Positions 17,680 to 26,179 of a DNA stretch of 50,504 nt are shown piece by piece. The notes beneath the pieces are model-generated. The model saw nothing but the letters and a program-made list of their open reading frames with translations. It ran no database searches and had not been told where the DNA came from. The translations under genes were made by a program, and so were the position numbers. Positions within the stretch are counted from its first letter, which is position 1. Each line of letters opens with the position of its first letter. This DNA comes from Variovorax sp. Root473 (GTDB taxonomy: Bacteria > Pseudomonadota > Gammaproteobacteria > Burkholderiales > Burkholderiaceae_C): contig NZ_LMEV01000004.1 of NCBI RefSeq assembly GCF_001426505.1, positions 33,580 through 84,083 on the forward strand. The letters run 5' to 3'.

Positions 17680-17790
17680 TCAGGCCAGCGCCCGATCGCC
17701 GCGCAGCAGCGCCGACGGGCGCCGCGTGATCAGCACGCGCAGCCCGTCTTCTTCCGCGAGCCACCGCCCGCGTTCGCGCGTGACCGCCAC
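17680..17790 (-). CDS. Possible 36-residue small protein downstream of hemerythrin
   Basis: Short minus-strand frame from GTG 17790 to TGA at 17680, in the same frame as the hemerythrin gene and starting 12 bases after its stop codon. The translation (AVTRERGRWLAEEDGLRVLI and onward) has protein-like composition. No clear ribosome binding site. It could equally be a decayed 3' extension of a longer gene. Low confidence. Confidence 0.2.
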   Translation of the reverse strand: MAVTRERGRWLAEEDGLRVLITRRPSALLRGDRALA

Positions 17791-17802
17791 ATGGCGCCCG
17801 CG

Positions 17803-18294
17803 TCAGGCGGTTGCGCCGAACTCCTCCATGAGCTCTTCCTTGCGCTGTGCGAGCTGCTCGCGCATGGCCACGAGATCGAGGCCGCGCGCCGCGCGTGCCT
17901 TCACGAACATCTCGTTGCGCTCTTCCTTCACGTGGTGGTCGATGTATTCGCCCAGCACGATCACCTTGGCGTCGAACTTCTCGTCGATCTCGGTGGCGTT
18001 CTGGATCTGAGCGATCAGTTCCTTGGCGCTCGCGTGCTCCACTTCGGCTTCGTCGAGCAGGTCGGTTTCCTTGATGGCGGCCCGCAGTGCGGGGTAGAAG
18101 ATTTCTTCCTCGATCTGCGCGTGGATGGTGAGCTCCATGCAGATCTCGTTGGCCAGCTCGCGCTTCTTCTGTTCTGCAGAGGCTGCGCGAGATTCGGCCA
18201 GTTCGCCGTATGTCTTGAACATCTTCTTCACGTGGCGGTGGTCGGTGTCGAGAAGGCTGCAGGCATCGGGTTCGTTGCGTCGGGTCGTGGGCAT
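17803..18294 (-). CDS. Hemerythrin HHE domain protein
   Basis: A 163-residue four-helix protein with the HHE iron-binding pattern: DTDHRHVKKMF near residue 20, HAQIEEEIFYP near 60, EVEHASAKE and YIDHHVKEERNEMF near 120. Family members bind O2, NO or act in iron and oxidative-stress handling. The ATG at 18294 has GGAG six bases upstream; another ATG 12 bases earlier is less well placed. A TCCTAC motif, shared with other genes here, lies about 85 bp upstream. Confidence 0.9.
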   Translation of the reverse strand: MPTTRRNEPDACSLLDTDHRHVKKMFKTYGELAESRAASAEQKKRELANEICMELTIHAQIEEEIFYPALRAAIKETDLLDEAEVEHASAKELIAQIQNATEIDEKFDAKVIVLGEYIDHHVKEERNEMFVKARAARGLDLVAMREQLAQRKEELMEEFGATA

Positions 18295-18573
18295 CGTGGG
18301 CTCCATGGGTTGAAGGAAGTAAAGACTGATCCGAAAGGGAAACGGAAACCGCACGATGGCGCCCGTCGAAAAAAATCGATGTAGGAAAGCTCCGTGCCCG
18401 CATGGCGGCGCACCGCGCAGGCCGCAACACCCCGCAACAGCGGCGTCGCCACGTCCGACCCGCAGGGTGCGCTTGGCCTGACACGGCGGTGGCGACGCTG
18501 CGCTAGCGTCGTGACGACACCCTGCCGATCCGGCCTGCTGCCGGCCGGCATCGTCTTCAGGAAGGAGCTTCCG

Positions 18574-18726
18574 ATGATCCGCAAACTCGCATCCGGCCAG
18601 TACCGCCTCTACGCCCGCAAGGTCGACCCACAGACGGGCAAGCGCCGCAACCTGGGCACCTTCGACTCGCGCGAAGACGCGCAGCGGCACGAGCGCGAAG
18701 TGCAGTACTTCAAGCACCGGCACTGA
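18574..18726 (+). CDS. Conserved 50-residue protein resembling recombinase arm-binding domain
   Basis: A 50-residue basic protein with a strong ribosome binding site (GAAGGAG, seven bases before ATG). The sequence RLYARKVDPQTGKRRNLGTF followed by a Lys/Arg/Glu helix looks like the small beta-sheet-plus-helix arm-type DNA-binding domain of tyrosine recombinases, but nothing else of an integrase is present. I recall similar stand-alone short proteins in Pseudomonas and Burkholderiales. It ends 16 bp before the cardiolipin synthase gene and is probably co-transcribed with it. Confidence 0.8.
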   Translation: MIRKLASGQYRLYARKVDPQTGKRRNLGTFDSREDAQRHEREVQYFKHRH

Positions 18727-18742
18727 GCCCCGGACGCACGAC

Positions 18743-19951
18743 GTGAAGCGCTCGGACTGGACCCACGGCAACGCGGCGCGCCTGCTGGAGAACGGCGACG
18801 CATTCTTTCCACGCGTCTTCGAGGCCCTGGGCCAGGCCCGGCACGTGGCCCTGCTGGAAACCTTCATCCTCGAAGAAGACAAGGTCGGCCGTGCGCTGTG
18901 CGACGCGCTGTGCGCCTGTGCCGGGCGCGGCGTGCGCACCGTGCTCACCATCGACGGCTTCGGCTCGCCGGGGCTCTCCGAGGACTTCTTCGGCCGGCTC
19001 ACCGGCGCCGGCGTGCAGGTTCGCATCTTCGATCCCGGCCGCTCGCTGTTCGGCCAGCAGCTGAACCTGCTGCGGCGCATGCACCGCAAGCTGGTGGTGA
19101 TGGACGATGCCGTGGCCTTCGTCGGGGGCATCAACTTCTGCGCCGACCAGCTGCTGGACTTCGGCGAGATGGCCAAGCAGGACTACGCGGTGGAACTGCA
19201 CGGTCCGATCGTCGCGCGCATCCGCGGGTTCATGGCGCGCACCGCGGGCATCGGTGCCATCGACGGCATGGCCGGCTCATCCAGCCTGGCAGCCGGCTCC
19301 GCCGCCGTGCTGTTCGCGGCGCGCGACGACAAGGCCTCGCCCGACGGCATCGAGAAGATCTACCGGCAGGCGATTCGCACCGCGCGCTCGCGCGTGTGCA
19401 TCGCCAACGCCTACTTCTTCCCCGGCTACCGGCTCTTTCGCGACTTGTGCCGCGCGGCGGGGCGCGGCGTGGAAGTGAAGCTCTTCCTGCAGGGCATGCC
19501 CGACATGAAGTCGGTGCGCTTTGCCGCGCGGCTGCTTTACGGCCACCTGCTGCGCGCGGGCGTCGAGGTGCACGAGTACTGCGCCCGGCCCATGCACGGC
19601 AAGATCGCGATCGTGGACGATGGCTGGGCCACCGTCGGCTCCAGCAACCTCGATCCGCTGAGCCTGGCGCTCAACATGGAAGCCAACGCGGTCGTGGTCA
19701 GCCGATCGTTCAATGCCGAGGTGGCGGCGCGGCTCGCCTCCCTCGAAACCCGCTGCCGGCCCGTGCGCCAGGACACGCTCCCGCTGTGGAACCGATGGCC
19801 GCCGCTGGGCAGTTTCATCGTCTTCCATGTGCTGCGCTGGGTCTCGCGCGTGGGCGCGTGGCTGCCGCGCCGACGGCAGCGCGTGCAAGCCCTGGGCGGC
19901 CGTGATGGCGCCGGGCGCCGTGCCCACCAGCGCACGCCACCGCTCAGGTGA
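18743..19951 (+). CDS. clsB: Cardiolipin synthase B (phospholipase D family)
   Basis: A 402-residue phospholipase D superfamily enzyme with two HKD motifs: HRKLVVMDDAVAFVGG near residue 113 and HGKIAIVDDGWATVGSSN near 285, followed by the usual LDPLSL. There is no N-terminal membrane helix, which points to the ClsB rather than ClsA type. It would make cardiolipin from phosphatidylglycerol (ClsB can also transfer to other alcohols). The start is GTG at 18743, shortly after the 50-residue protein. The C-terminal Arg-rich tail is probably peripheral-membrane. Confidence 0.92.
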   Translation: MKRSDWTHGNAARLLENGDAFFPRVFEALGQARHVALLETFILEEDKVGRALCDALCACAGRGVRTVLTIDGFGSPGLSEDFFGRLTGAGVQVRIFDPGRSLFGQQLNLLRRMHRKLVVMDDAVAFVGGINFCADQLLDFGEMAKQDYAVELHGPIVARIRGFMARTAGIGAIDGMAGSSSLAAGSAAVLFAARDDKASPDGIEKIYRQAIRTARSRVCIANAYFFPGYRLFRDLCRAAGRGVEVKLFLQGMPDMKSVRFAARLLYGHLLRAGVEVHEYCARPMHGKIAIVDDGWATVGSSNLDPLSLALNMEANAVVVSRSFNAEVAARLASLETRCRPVRQDTLPLWNRWPPLGSFIVFHVLRWVSRVGAWLPRRRQRVQALGGRDGAGRRAHQRTPPLR

Positions 19952-19977
19952 AGCAAGCAACGCGTGCACGAAGAAGC

Positions 19978-20631
19978 TCACGACCCGCTTCGTCCTTTCG
20001 CGGCCGGCAGGCGGATGCGTGCGCCTGGCGTGGTCGGGACGCCGAAGGCCAGTTCGCACTGCGCCAGAAAGATCGACTGGCGGCGCGCGGTCTGCGTGCC
20101 GATGCAATCGCGCGGCAGCAGCACGTCGAGCTGGCGCATGCGCGCGTCGGTGGCGGTGCTGAGCACGCACTGGTCGCTCGCCACGCCCGTCACGATCAGG
20201 CGCCGCACACCGAGCACGCCCAGCAGTTGCGCCAATGGCGTGGCGACGAACGCCGACTGCTGCGGCTTCAGCACGAAGTAGTCGTCGGCTTCCGGCAGCA
20301 GTTCGGCGGTGATGCGCGCCCCCCCCGCGCCGCTGCCCATCGACAGCTCGACCTGCGCCGCGAAATCGGAGCGCCACCGGCCGCGGTTGTCGTTCGCGTA
20401 GATCACCGGCACGCCCCGCGCCTTGCAGCGGCGGCGCAGCGCCGCGATGCGCGGTGCGATGGCCAGCGCAGCGGGCAGCAACTTGTCGGCGTCCGGGAAA
20501 TCCCAGGCGCTGATCATGTCGACGATGAGCAGGCCCGTGGCGCCGTTCGCGGTGTCCATCGCGAGGGACGCGGCCTTCGCGGGCGGGCGTTTGTGCTGTG
20601 GCGAGGCACCCCGTTTGCGCGCTGCAGCCAT
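19978..20631 (-). CDS. Isochorismatase-family cysteine hydrolase
   Basis: A 217-residue (or about 193-residue, if ATG 20559 is used) alpha/beta hydrolase of the isochorismatase/nicotinamidase superfamily. The catalytic triad is visible: Asp in LLIVDMISAWDFP, Lys in FVLKPQQSAF and Cys in VTGVASDQCVLSTATDA after a cis-peptide. Substrate unassigned; it may be a ureide, nicotinamide or isochorismate hydrolase. The first 24 residues are basic and low-complexity, so the shorter start is quite possible. It converges on clsB with 26 bp between stops. Confidence 0.85.
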   Translation of the reverse strand: MAAARKRGASPQHKRPPAKAASLAMDTANGATGLLIVDMISAWDFPDADKLLPAALAIAPRIAALRRRCKARGVPVIYANDNRGRWRSDFAAQVELSMGSGAGGARITAELLPEADDYFVLKPQQSAFVATPLAQLLGVLGVRRLIVTGVASDQCVLSTATDARMRQLDVLLPRDCIGTQTARRQSIFLAQCELAFGVPTTPGARIRLPAAKGRSGS

Positions 20632-20642
20632 GCAGGGCGGCC

Positions 20643-20888
20643 CTACCTGGAGGGCGCTGCCGGCGCGGCCGGGGCCGCGGGCGCTGCGCCCTGCGGCGCC
20701 TGCTGCTGCATCGCGGGCGGCGCGGCTTCGGTCGGGGGGCCTTCGCCGCGTTGATCGGTCGCGTAGAAATACAGCAGCGCGCCGATGAACACCAGCAGCG
20801 CGACACACGCGCCGTAGACGAACACGCGCGAATTCTCCCGATCGTCGTTTCGGGCCTGCTGCCTTGCAGAGGTGGAGGTTCGGTTCAT
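20643..20888 (-). CDS. Single-pass membrane protein with Ala/Pro tail
   Basis: An 81-residue protein: a charged N-terminus (about 20 residues), one membrane helix (VYGACVALLVFIGALLYFYA) and an extracytoplasmic low-complexity tail of Pro, Gln and Ala ending APAAPAAPAAPSR. AAAGGAA precedes the ATG at 20888. No family recognised. A TCCTAC motif lies about 95 bp upstream, so it may be stress-induced along with its neighbours. Confidence 0.75.
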   Translation of the reverse strand: MNRTSTSARQQARNDDRENSRVFVYGACVALLVFIGALLYFYATDQRGEGPPTEAAPPAMQQQAPQGAAPAAPAAPAAPSR

Positions 20889-21026
20889 GGCGTGGTTCCT
20901 TTGTCGTGCATGTTTTCTCGTGCGTGTGCGAGGTGTCGCGCCCCTGGCCGCGCGGTCGCATCGGTGGCCACAGCAACGCGCTGTAGGAAAGCGCCGTGTT
21001 GTCGCCTCGCGTGCGCTGCGTTCTTT

Positions 21027-21344
21027 TCAGGCGAACGTGTTGACGACGATGCGCAGCACCTCGACCCGCTCGGGCAGTTCGATCAGGAACTCCGCATCGC
21101 GCGGCAGGTGGTGCACCACGTTCGGGTCACCGCCCGTGAACGCGCTCATCGCGGCCACGTCGGGCCAGTAGGACGTGGTGACGAACTCGGTTTCGGTGGC
21201 GTGGTCCTCGCGGAACAACTGCACCGCCAGGGCTGTCTTGCGCAGCGGCGGAATGCCTTCCACCTGCAGGTAGCGTTCGTAGGCGTCGGCGCGGTCCCGC
21301 GCGACGCGGCCGCGCCAGACGCGCGCAATGGTGGCGGCGCTCAT
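21027..21344 (-). CDS. Antibiotic-biosynthesis-monooxygenase-like small protein
   Basis: A 105-residue protein with the dimeric alpha/beta-barrel pattern of ABM/heme-degrading monooxygenase-like proteins (RVWRGRVARDRADAYERYL, then TEFVTTSYWPDVAAMSAF). The role is unknown; such domains often detoxify quinones or serve as heme oxygenases, but no heme ligand could be identified. The start overlaps the stop of the alpha/beta hydrolase gene as ATGA, so the two are expressed together. Confidence 0.75.
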   Translation of the reverse strand: MSAATIARVWRGRVARDRADAYERYLQVEGIPPLRKTALAVQLFREDHATETEFVTTSYWPDVAAMSAFTGGDPNVVHHLPRDAEFLIELPERVEVLRIVVNTFA

Positions 21345-22300
21345 ACCGGCACGCCCTCGATTGTCCGGGCCGGCGCATCCGCCGGCGCGGGCAAGTGTCG
21401 CCCGAGGAAGTCGCGCAGCCGCGGCAGCAGCTCCGCCAGGTGCGTCTCGAGCAGCCAGTGGCCGCCGTCGTCGAAGACGTGGAACTCCGCATCGGGCAGG
21501 TCGCGCAGGTACGCGCGCCCGGCCTCCAGGGGCATGTAGCCGTCCTGCGGCCCCCACACGATCAACGTCGGTGGTCGGAAGGTGCGCAGGTACTCCTGGT
21601 AGCGCCCGAACCACTGGAGGTTGTCTTTCAATCCCTTCATGAGGTCCAGTGCAATGCCGCGCCGCGCGGGCGTGTCCATCAGCCGCCAGTGAAGGCGCCA
21701 GAGATCGGGCGCGAGCCGCGGCGCCACGCGCGACGACACCTCGCCGACGAACTCGTGGCGAAAGCCTTCTTCGCTCACGGCGCGCTCGAGCACCTCCAGG
21801 TGCGCGGGACTCGGGTCGTTCCAGTAGGCCTGGATCGCCGCGTACTTCGGCCCCAGGGTGTCTTCGTGGATGTCGCCGTTCTGGATGATCAGCGCACAGA
21901 TTCGTCCCGGGCGCAGGATCGCGTGGCGCAGGCCGATTTGCGAACCGTAGTCGTGCAGGTACAGCGCATAGCGGCGCAACTCGAGCGCGACGGCGAATCG
22001 GTCGAGAAAGTGCGCGTAGCCATCGAAGTCGTAGGCAAAGTCTTTCGGCGTTCCGCTGTAGCCGAAGCCCGGGAAATCCGGCGCGATCACGCGCCACCGA
22101 TCCGCCAGTGCGGGCATCAGCGCGCGAAACTGGAACGAGGAACAGGGGTAACCGTGCGGCAGCAACAGCACGGGCGCGCTCACCGGCCCCGCCGCGCGGT
22201 AGAACACCTCGACGCCATCGATCTGCACCGTGCGATGCGTCACCGCGGTCGTGCCGACGGGCACGAGCGACGACGCACGCGCACCCGCCGCCGCACTCAT
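21341..22300 (-). CDS. Alpha/beta hydrolase, epoxide hydrolase/dehalogenase type
   Basis: A 319-residue cytosolic hydrolase. The nucleophile elbow reads LHDYGSQIG near residue 118, so the nucleophile is Asp, as in epoxide hydrolases and haloalkane dehalogenases, not Ser. The oxyanion motif HGYP, the acid in VWGPQDGYM and the base in DDGGHWLLE complete the triad. Start at ATG 22300 overlaps the stop of the 71-residue gene upstream, and its own stop overlaps the ABM-like gene. Substrate unknown. Confidence 0.88.
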   Translation of the reverse strand: MSAAAGARASSLVPVGTTAVTHRTVQIDGVEVFYRAAGPVSAPVLLLPHGYPCSSFQFRALMPALADRWRVIAPDFPGFGYSGTPKDFAYDFDGYAHFLDRFAVALELRRYALYLHDYGSQIGLRHAILRPGRICALIIQNGDIHEDTLGPKYAAIQAYWNDPSPAHLEVLERAVSEEGFRHEFVGEVSSRVAPRLAPDLWRLHWRLMDTPARRGIALDLMKGLKDNLQWFGRYQEYLRTFRPPTLIVWGPQDGYMPLEAGRAYLRDLPDAEFHVFDDGGHWLLETHLAELLPRLRDFLGRHLPAPADAPARTIEGVPV

Positions 22301-22512
22301 GGGGTACCGCCCCTGCGGCGGGACTGGTGCTGGTTGCCGCTGCCCACCTGGCTTTCGCGGTCGTGCCGGCTTTCCGGCGTGCGCCGCGGCTCGTTGCGCG
22401 GCGTGAGGGGCTGGTGGCCGGCCTTGTTGTGATCGGCGGGCGGGTTGGGGTGGGTTTCGCGGCCCTCGTCGTTGCCGGTCGCGTCGTTCATTCGGGGATC
22501 GGGGTTTGCCAT
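22297..22512 (-). CDS. Small hydrophilic protein, first gene of hydrolase operon
   Basis: A 71-residue, strongly hydrophilic protein rich in Asn, Pro, Arg, His and Gln with almost no hydrophobic residues (MANPDPRMNDATGNDEGRE onward), so it is probably disordered. A GAGCC element lies before ATG 22512 and the stop overlaps the next start as ATGA. No family recognised. Its composition recalls short stress-related proteins of Burkholderiales, but this is only a resemblance. Confidence 0.65.
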   Translation of the reverse strand: MANPDPRMNDATGNDEGRETHPNPPADHNKAGHQPLTPRNEPRRTPESRHDRESQVGSGNQHQSRRRGGTP

Positions 22513-22777
22513 CTCGGCTCCTTGGCATCGTAAAAAGACAGAGAGAAGCTCTTTTGTGGTCCCGTGCCTCGTGCGCGCATGTGGGAGGAGACCGACCCCG
22601 GCTGTCGGCCTCGCCTCGCGCGACCGAAACGACGTGCGTCCACGTACTGCGTTTCCTACGCTGCAGGACGCCCATCCCTGACAACACGCCGCCTCGACGT
22701 GCCTAGTCTGCGCAAGGTCAGCCATGAGATTCGCAATCCGGCGCTCGGCAGCTGGCATCTTTTCCCTGGAGATCACC

Positions 22778-23092
22778 ATGACCCTCTCACGTCTTTCCAC
22801 GCTCCTGGCTTCCGGCGCCCTCGTCGCCGCAGGCGTTGCATTCGCCCAAGGCAATCCGCCCACCACCGCTCCCCCGAATCCCGCGACAGGGGCCGGGCAG
22901 CAAAGCCCCGCCGGCGGGCCGATGGGCACCACCGGCACGACGCCGCAGAACACGCAAAGCGGCAGCACCATGTCGTCGCAGCCGAGCACCGGCAGCACGG
23001 GTTCGAGCAGCATGAACACGCCGGCGCCGAGCAGCGATTCGACATCCATGGCCGCCAACGACCCGCGGCCCGCGCGTGCCGACCGGAACTGA
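22778..23092 (+). CDS. Small exported Ser/Thr/Pro-rich protein
   Basis: A 104-residue precursor with a signal peptide (LSTLLASGALVAAGVAFA) and a low-complexity mature part of Pro, Gly, Ser, Thr and Gln. GGAG seven bases before ATG 22778 favours this start over one 54 bases upstream. Its 3' end overlaps the GTG start of the L,D-transpeptidase gene by 17 bases. No known domain; possibly a cell-wall-associated disordered protein. A TTTCCTACG motif lies about 120 bp upstream. Confidence 0.7.
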   Translation: MTLSRLSTLLASGALVAAGVAFAQGNPPTTAPPNPATGAGQQSPAGGPMGTTGTTPQNTQSGSTMSSQPSTGSTGSSSMNTPAPSSDSTSMAANDPRPARADRN

Positions 23093-23765
23093 GCCCGGCG
23101 GGCGGCCTCCCGCACTCGCCCCGGCGCAGCACGCGGCCCCGCGGAAGGCGGCCGCGTCGTTCGCAGGGCTGGTGCTGGCCGCGGCGCTGGCGGGGTTGCC
23201 CATGCAGCCCGCCAGTGCCGCACCCCGCGCTGCGGCCGAACAATTCGCACAAGCAGCCGTCGCCGCCGGCGACAACGCGTCGCAACCCTTTGCCGTGATC
23301 GACAAGACGGCCGCGCGCCTGTACCTGTTCGATCACGCCGGACGCATGACCGCCTCGACGCCCGTACTGCTCGGCCTGGCGCGCGGCGACGATTCGGTTC
23401 CGGGCATCGGCACGCGGCCCATGGCCGACATCCGTGCAGAGGAGCGCACGACACCGGCGGGGCGTTTCAACGCCGAACCGGGCACCAACACCTCGGGCGA
23501 GGACATCACCTGGGTCGACTACGACGCCGCGATCTCGATGCACCGCGTGCGCGCCACGAACAAGAGCGAGCAGCGGCTGCAGCGCCTCGCCTCCGCCACC
23601 GCGAGCGACAACCGCATCTCGTACGGATGCATCAACGTGCCCGAGGCGTTCTACGACCGGCACGTCAAGCCCATGTTCTCGCGCCGTGGCCGCGCGGTCT
23701 ATGTGCTGCCCGAGGTGGCATCGCTCGACGCACGCTTTCCGTTCCTGCGGGCGACCGGCAACTGA
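23076..23765 (+). CDS. L,D-transpeptidase (YkuD) family protein
   Basis: A 229-residue exported protein: signal region (ASFAGLVLAAALAGLPMQPASA), then a YkuD-like catalytic domain. The active-site Cys is in SYGCINVP near residue 183, with the preceding His in MHRVRATN. Family members form 3-3 peptidoglycan cross-links or attach proteins to peptidoglycan in the periplasm. The motif varies from the usual S-H-G-C-x-R, so the specificity may differ. The GTG start at 23076 lies inside the upstream gene, implying coupling; the alternative would truncate the signal peptide. Confidence 0.85.
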   Translation: MPTGTEPGGRPPALAPAQHAAPRKAAASFAGLVLAAALAGLPMQPASAAPRAAAEQFAQAAVAAGDNASQPFAVIDKTAARLYLFDHAGRMTASTPVLLGLARGDDSVPGIGTRPMADIRAEERTTPAGRFNAEPGTNTSGEDITWVDYDAAISMHRVRATNKSEQRLQRLASATASDNRISYGCINVPEAFYDRHVKPMFSRRGRAVYVLPEVASLDARFPFLRATGN

Positions 23766-23865
23766 CCCGCAGCGGGTCGCCGCTGCTTCACCATCGGTTG
23801 GCTGACCGTGCGGAAGACGCAGGGCTTGTGCCCCGCGCGGTCGGGGGCGTCGTGCGGCCGAAGGT

Positions 23866-24642
23866 CTACGTGGTGACCGGCGCGTGCTCCCCCGCCGGCT
23901 CGCGCGGCAGTTCGTAGAGGAAGAATGGCGCCACGTCGGGCCGGCTGCGCTGCAGCAGCGGCTTGGCCACGTTGTAGACCGGCACGCCATTGATCGTGCG
24001 CGCCTGCAGCGTGCCGCGGTGTGCGTGGCCGTGGAACACGGCGTCGATCGGATAACGCACCAGCGGGTCTTCGAGCCGGCTGCTGCCCAGAAACGGAAAG
24101 ATCTCCACGGGCTCGCCTTCGACCGTGCCAACCACCGGCGCGTAATGCAGCAATGCAATGCGCTGCCGCGTGCGCAGCTTGGCCAGCGCCGACTCGAGCT
24201 TCATCGCTTCGTTCAGCGCCTCCTGCACGAAGAGCTTGATGATCGGCTCGCCCCACGCGCCCAGCGCACCGCGCCCGAACCCGCCGCCGAAGCCTTTCAC
24301 GCCCGCAATGCCGACGCCTTCGATCTCGCACACCGAACCGTCGAGCACGCGCACACCGGCCTGCGTGAGCGCGTCGGCCACCACCTCGGGCGTGCCCGAT
24401 TCGTGGTCGTGGTTGCCCAGCACGGCGACGATGGGAATGTGCACGCCGCCCAGCATGTCGGCCAGGACGTGGGCCTCTTCCTGCATGCCGTAGTCGGTCA
24501 GGTCGCCGCACAGCAGCAGCGCGTCGGCCTCTTCGTCGGCCTGCGCGAACAGGCTGCGCAAGGTGCCGTCGGTGTCCTTGCGGACGTGGATGTCGCCAAC
24601 GGCGGCAAAGCGGATGTGGGTAGGCGACTTGGGATGGGGCAT
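23866..24642 (-). CDS. Calcineurin-like metallophosphoesterase
   Basis: A 258-residue protein with the full set of metallophosphoesterase motifs: GDIHVRKD (near residue 16), GDLTDYG (near 46), GNHDHE (near 75) and HGHAHRG (near 200), which bind the two metals. No signal peptide, so cytosolic. The substrate may be a nucleotide, phospholipid or phosphoprotein. The start at ATG 24642 lies 160 bp from the divergent nucleotidyltransferase gene; a CCTACA motif occurs in this shared region, about 90 bp upstream. Confidence 0.88.
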   Translation of the reverse strand: MPHPKSPTHIRFAAVGDIHVRKDTDGTLRSLFAQADEEADALLLCGDLTDYGMQEEAHVLADMLGGVHIPIVAVLGNHDHESGTPEVVADALTQAGVRVLDGSVCEIEGVGIAGVKGFGGGFGRGALGAWGEPIIKLFVQEALNEAMKLESALAKLRTRQRIALLHYAPVVGTVEGEPVEIFPFLGSSRLEDPLVRYPIDAVFHGHAHRGTLQARTINGVPVYNVAKPLLQRSRPDVAPFFLYELPREPAGEHAPVTT

Positions 24643-24802
24643 GGCGGGTTCGGCGGTTGGGTTGCAGGGGTGGCGACCAGCCTGTACCCCGCCGCGCGCG
24701 GCCGTCATCGGCCTCCTCCCGCAGCGGCTGTAGGCGCCTGCCGACGCACGATGAGGCCTTTCGCTTTGGCGTCGCGGCGCACGGCCGCGCCACCTTTCAA
24801 GC

Positions 24803-26026
24803 ATGCCATCGACCCCCACGCTCGCCCCGTCGCTCGAGGAAGAAGTCCCTCCCCAGGTGGCCGACTTCTATCGGCGCAGCCTGCGCGCGCTGCGCGATGC
24901 GGGCATTCCGTTCTTGGTGGGCGGTGCTTTCTCGCTGGCCTGCTACACCGGCATCCGCCGCGTGACGAAGGACCTGGACCTGTTCATCCTGCGCGAGGAC
25001 TTCGAGCGCATCGCGCCGCTGATGCAGCAGCACGGCTGGCGCACGGAGCTCACCTATCCGCACTGGCTCGCGAAGGTGTACGACGGTGACGCGTTCATCG
25101 ACCTGATCTTCAATTCGGGCAACGGCGTGACGCCGGTCGACAAGCGCTGGTTCCACGGCAACTGCCGTGCCGAGGTGCTCGGCGTGCCGGTGCATGTGGC
25201 CAATGTCGAGGACAACCTGCTGTCCAAGGCCTTCATCATGGAACGCGAGCGCTACGACGGCGGCGACATCGCCCACCTGCTGCTGGCCCGCGCCGAGCGG
25301 CTCGACTGGACGAGCCTGCTGGAGCGGTTCGGCGCGCACTGGCGCGTGCTGCTGACGCACCTCACGCTGTTCGGCTACATCTATCCCGGCGAGCGTCACC
25401 GCATTCCCGCGTGGGTGATGGCCCGGCTGGTCGAGCGCCTCACCGAAGAAATGCGCGGACCGCCTGCGCCCTCGCAGCGCCATGTGTGCGCGGGCACGCT
25501 GCTGTCGCGCGAGCAATACCTGCACGACGTCGAGCAGGCCGGCTACGTGGACGGACGCCTCACGCCCGCCAGCGCCATGACGGCGCGCGACGTGGCGGTG
25601 TGGCGCAGGGACATCGAGCCCGGCCCGGCACGGCCGCGCAACCCCACCGACGACAGGGAGCAACCCACGCAAGAGGTTCACATGGACGATGACACGCTGT
25701 GGCGCACCGAGGAACAGTTCTGGTCCGCGGGTGCCGACTTCTACGAACAGCACCTGGCGGCGCAAGCGCTGATGGTGTTTCCCGCGCCCGCGGGCGTGCT
25801 CGATCGCGCGGCAACGCTCGCGTCGATCCGCTCAGGCAACCGCTGGGCGCAGGCCAACTTCGAGAAGCGCCAACTCCTCAGGCCTGCCGACGACACGGCC
25901 GTGCTGGTCTACGCGGTGGTGGCATCGCGAGACGACGGCGCGCCCTACCGCGCCCTGTGCAGCTCGACCTACGTGAAGCAGGGCGAAGCGTGGCGGCTGG
26001 CCCTGCACCATCAGACCCCGCAATAG
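24803..26026 (+). CDS. Nucleotidyltransferase fused to NTF2-like (DUF4440) domain
   Basis: A 407-residue protein in two parts. Residues 1-270 are a nucleotidyltransferase-like domain with the GG motif (VGGAFSLACYTG) and the metal-binding DLDLF, plus a helical region. Residues 294-407 form an NTF2-like/SnoaL-type cone domain (WSAGADFYEQHL onward, ending WRLALHHQTP). The junction contains an ATG at 25682 with an AAGAGG sequence five bases upstream, so the second domain may also be made separately, or two genes were joined by loss of a stop. Function unknown; the NTase could act on a nucleic acid, antibiotic or protein. Confidence 0.75.
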   Translation: MPSTPTLAPSLEEEVPPQVADFYRRSLRALRDAGIPFLVGGAFSLACYTGIRRVTKDLDLFILREDFERIAPLMQQHGWRTELTYPHWLAKVYDGDAFIDLIFNSGNGVTPVDKRWFHGNCRAEVLGVPVHVANVEDNLLSKAFIMERERYDGGDIAHLLLARAERLDWTSLLERFGAHWRVLLTHLTLFGYIYPGERHRIPAWVMARLVERLTEEMRGPPAPSQRHVCAGTLLSREQYLHDVEQAGYVDGRLTPASAMTARDVAVWRRDIEPGPARPRNPTDDREQPTQEVHMDDDTLWRTEEQFWSAGADFYEQHLAAQALMVFPAPAGVLDRAATLASIRSGNRWAQANFEKRQLLRPADDTAVLVYAVVASRDDGAPYRALCSSTYVKQGEAWRLALHHQTPQ

Positions 26027-26179
26027 CCGACCCCATGGCGTCGCCGTGGGCGACCACCAGCGTCACGCAAGCCGCCCAGGAAAAACGACGTGTCCCGGTG
26101 GCGGTGTGGGTCAGCGCTCGCACGGCGCCAGGTCATGCCTCCATGCGTTTGCTTTGCATCACCGGCTTTTCGGTGGTTG

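Noticed and set aside
18574..18726. Fragment of a tyrosine recombinase (integrase pseudogene).
   Set aside because: It has its own strong ribosome binding site and complete start and stop, and no catalytic-domain remnants lie nearby.
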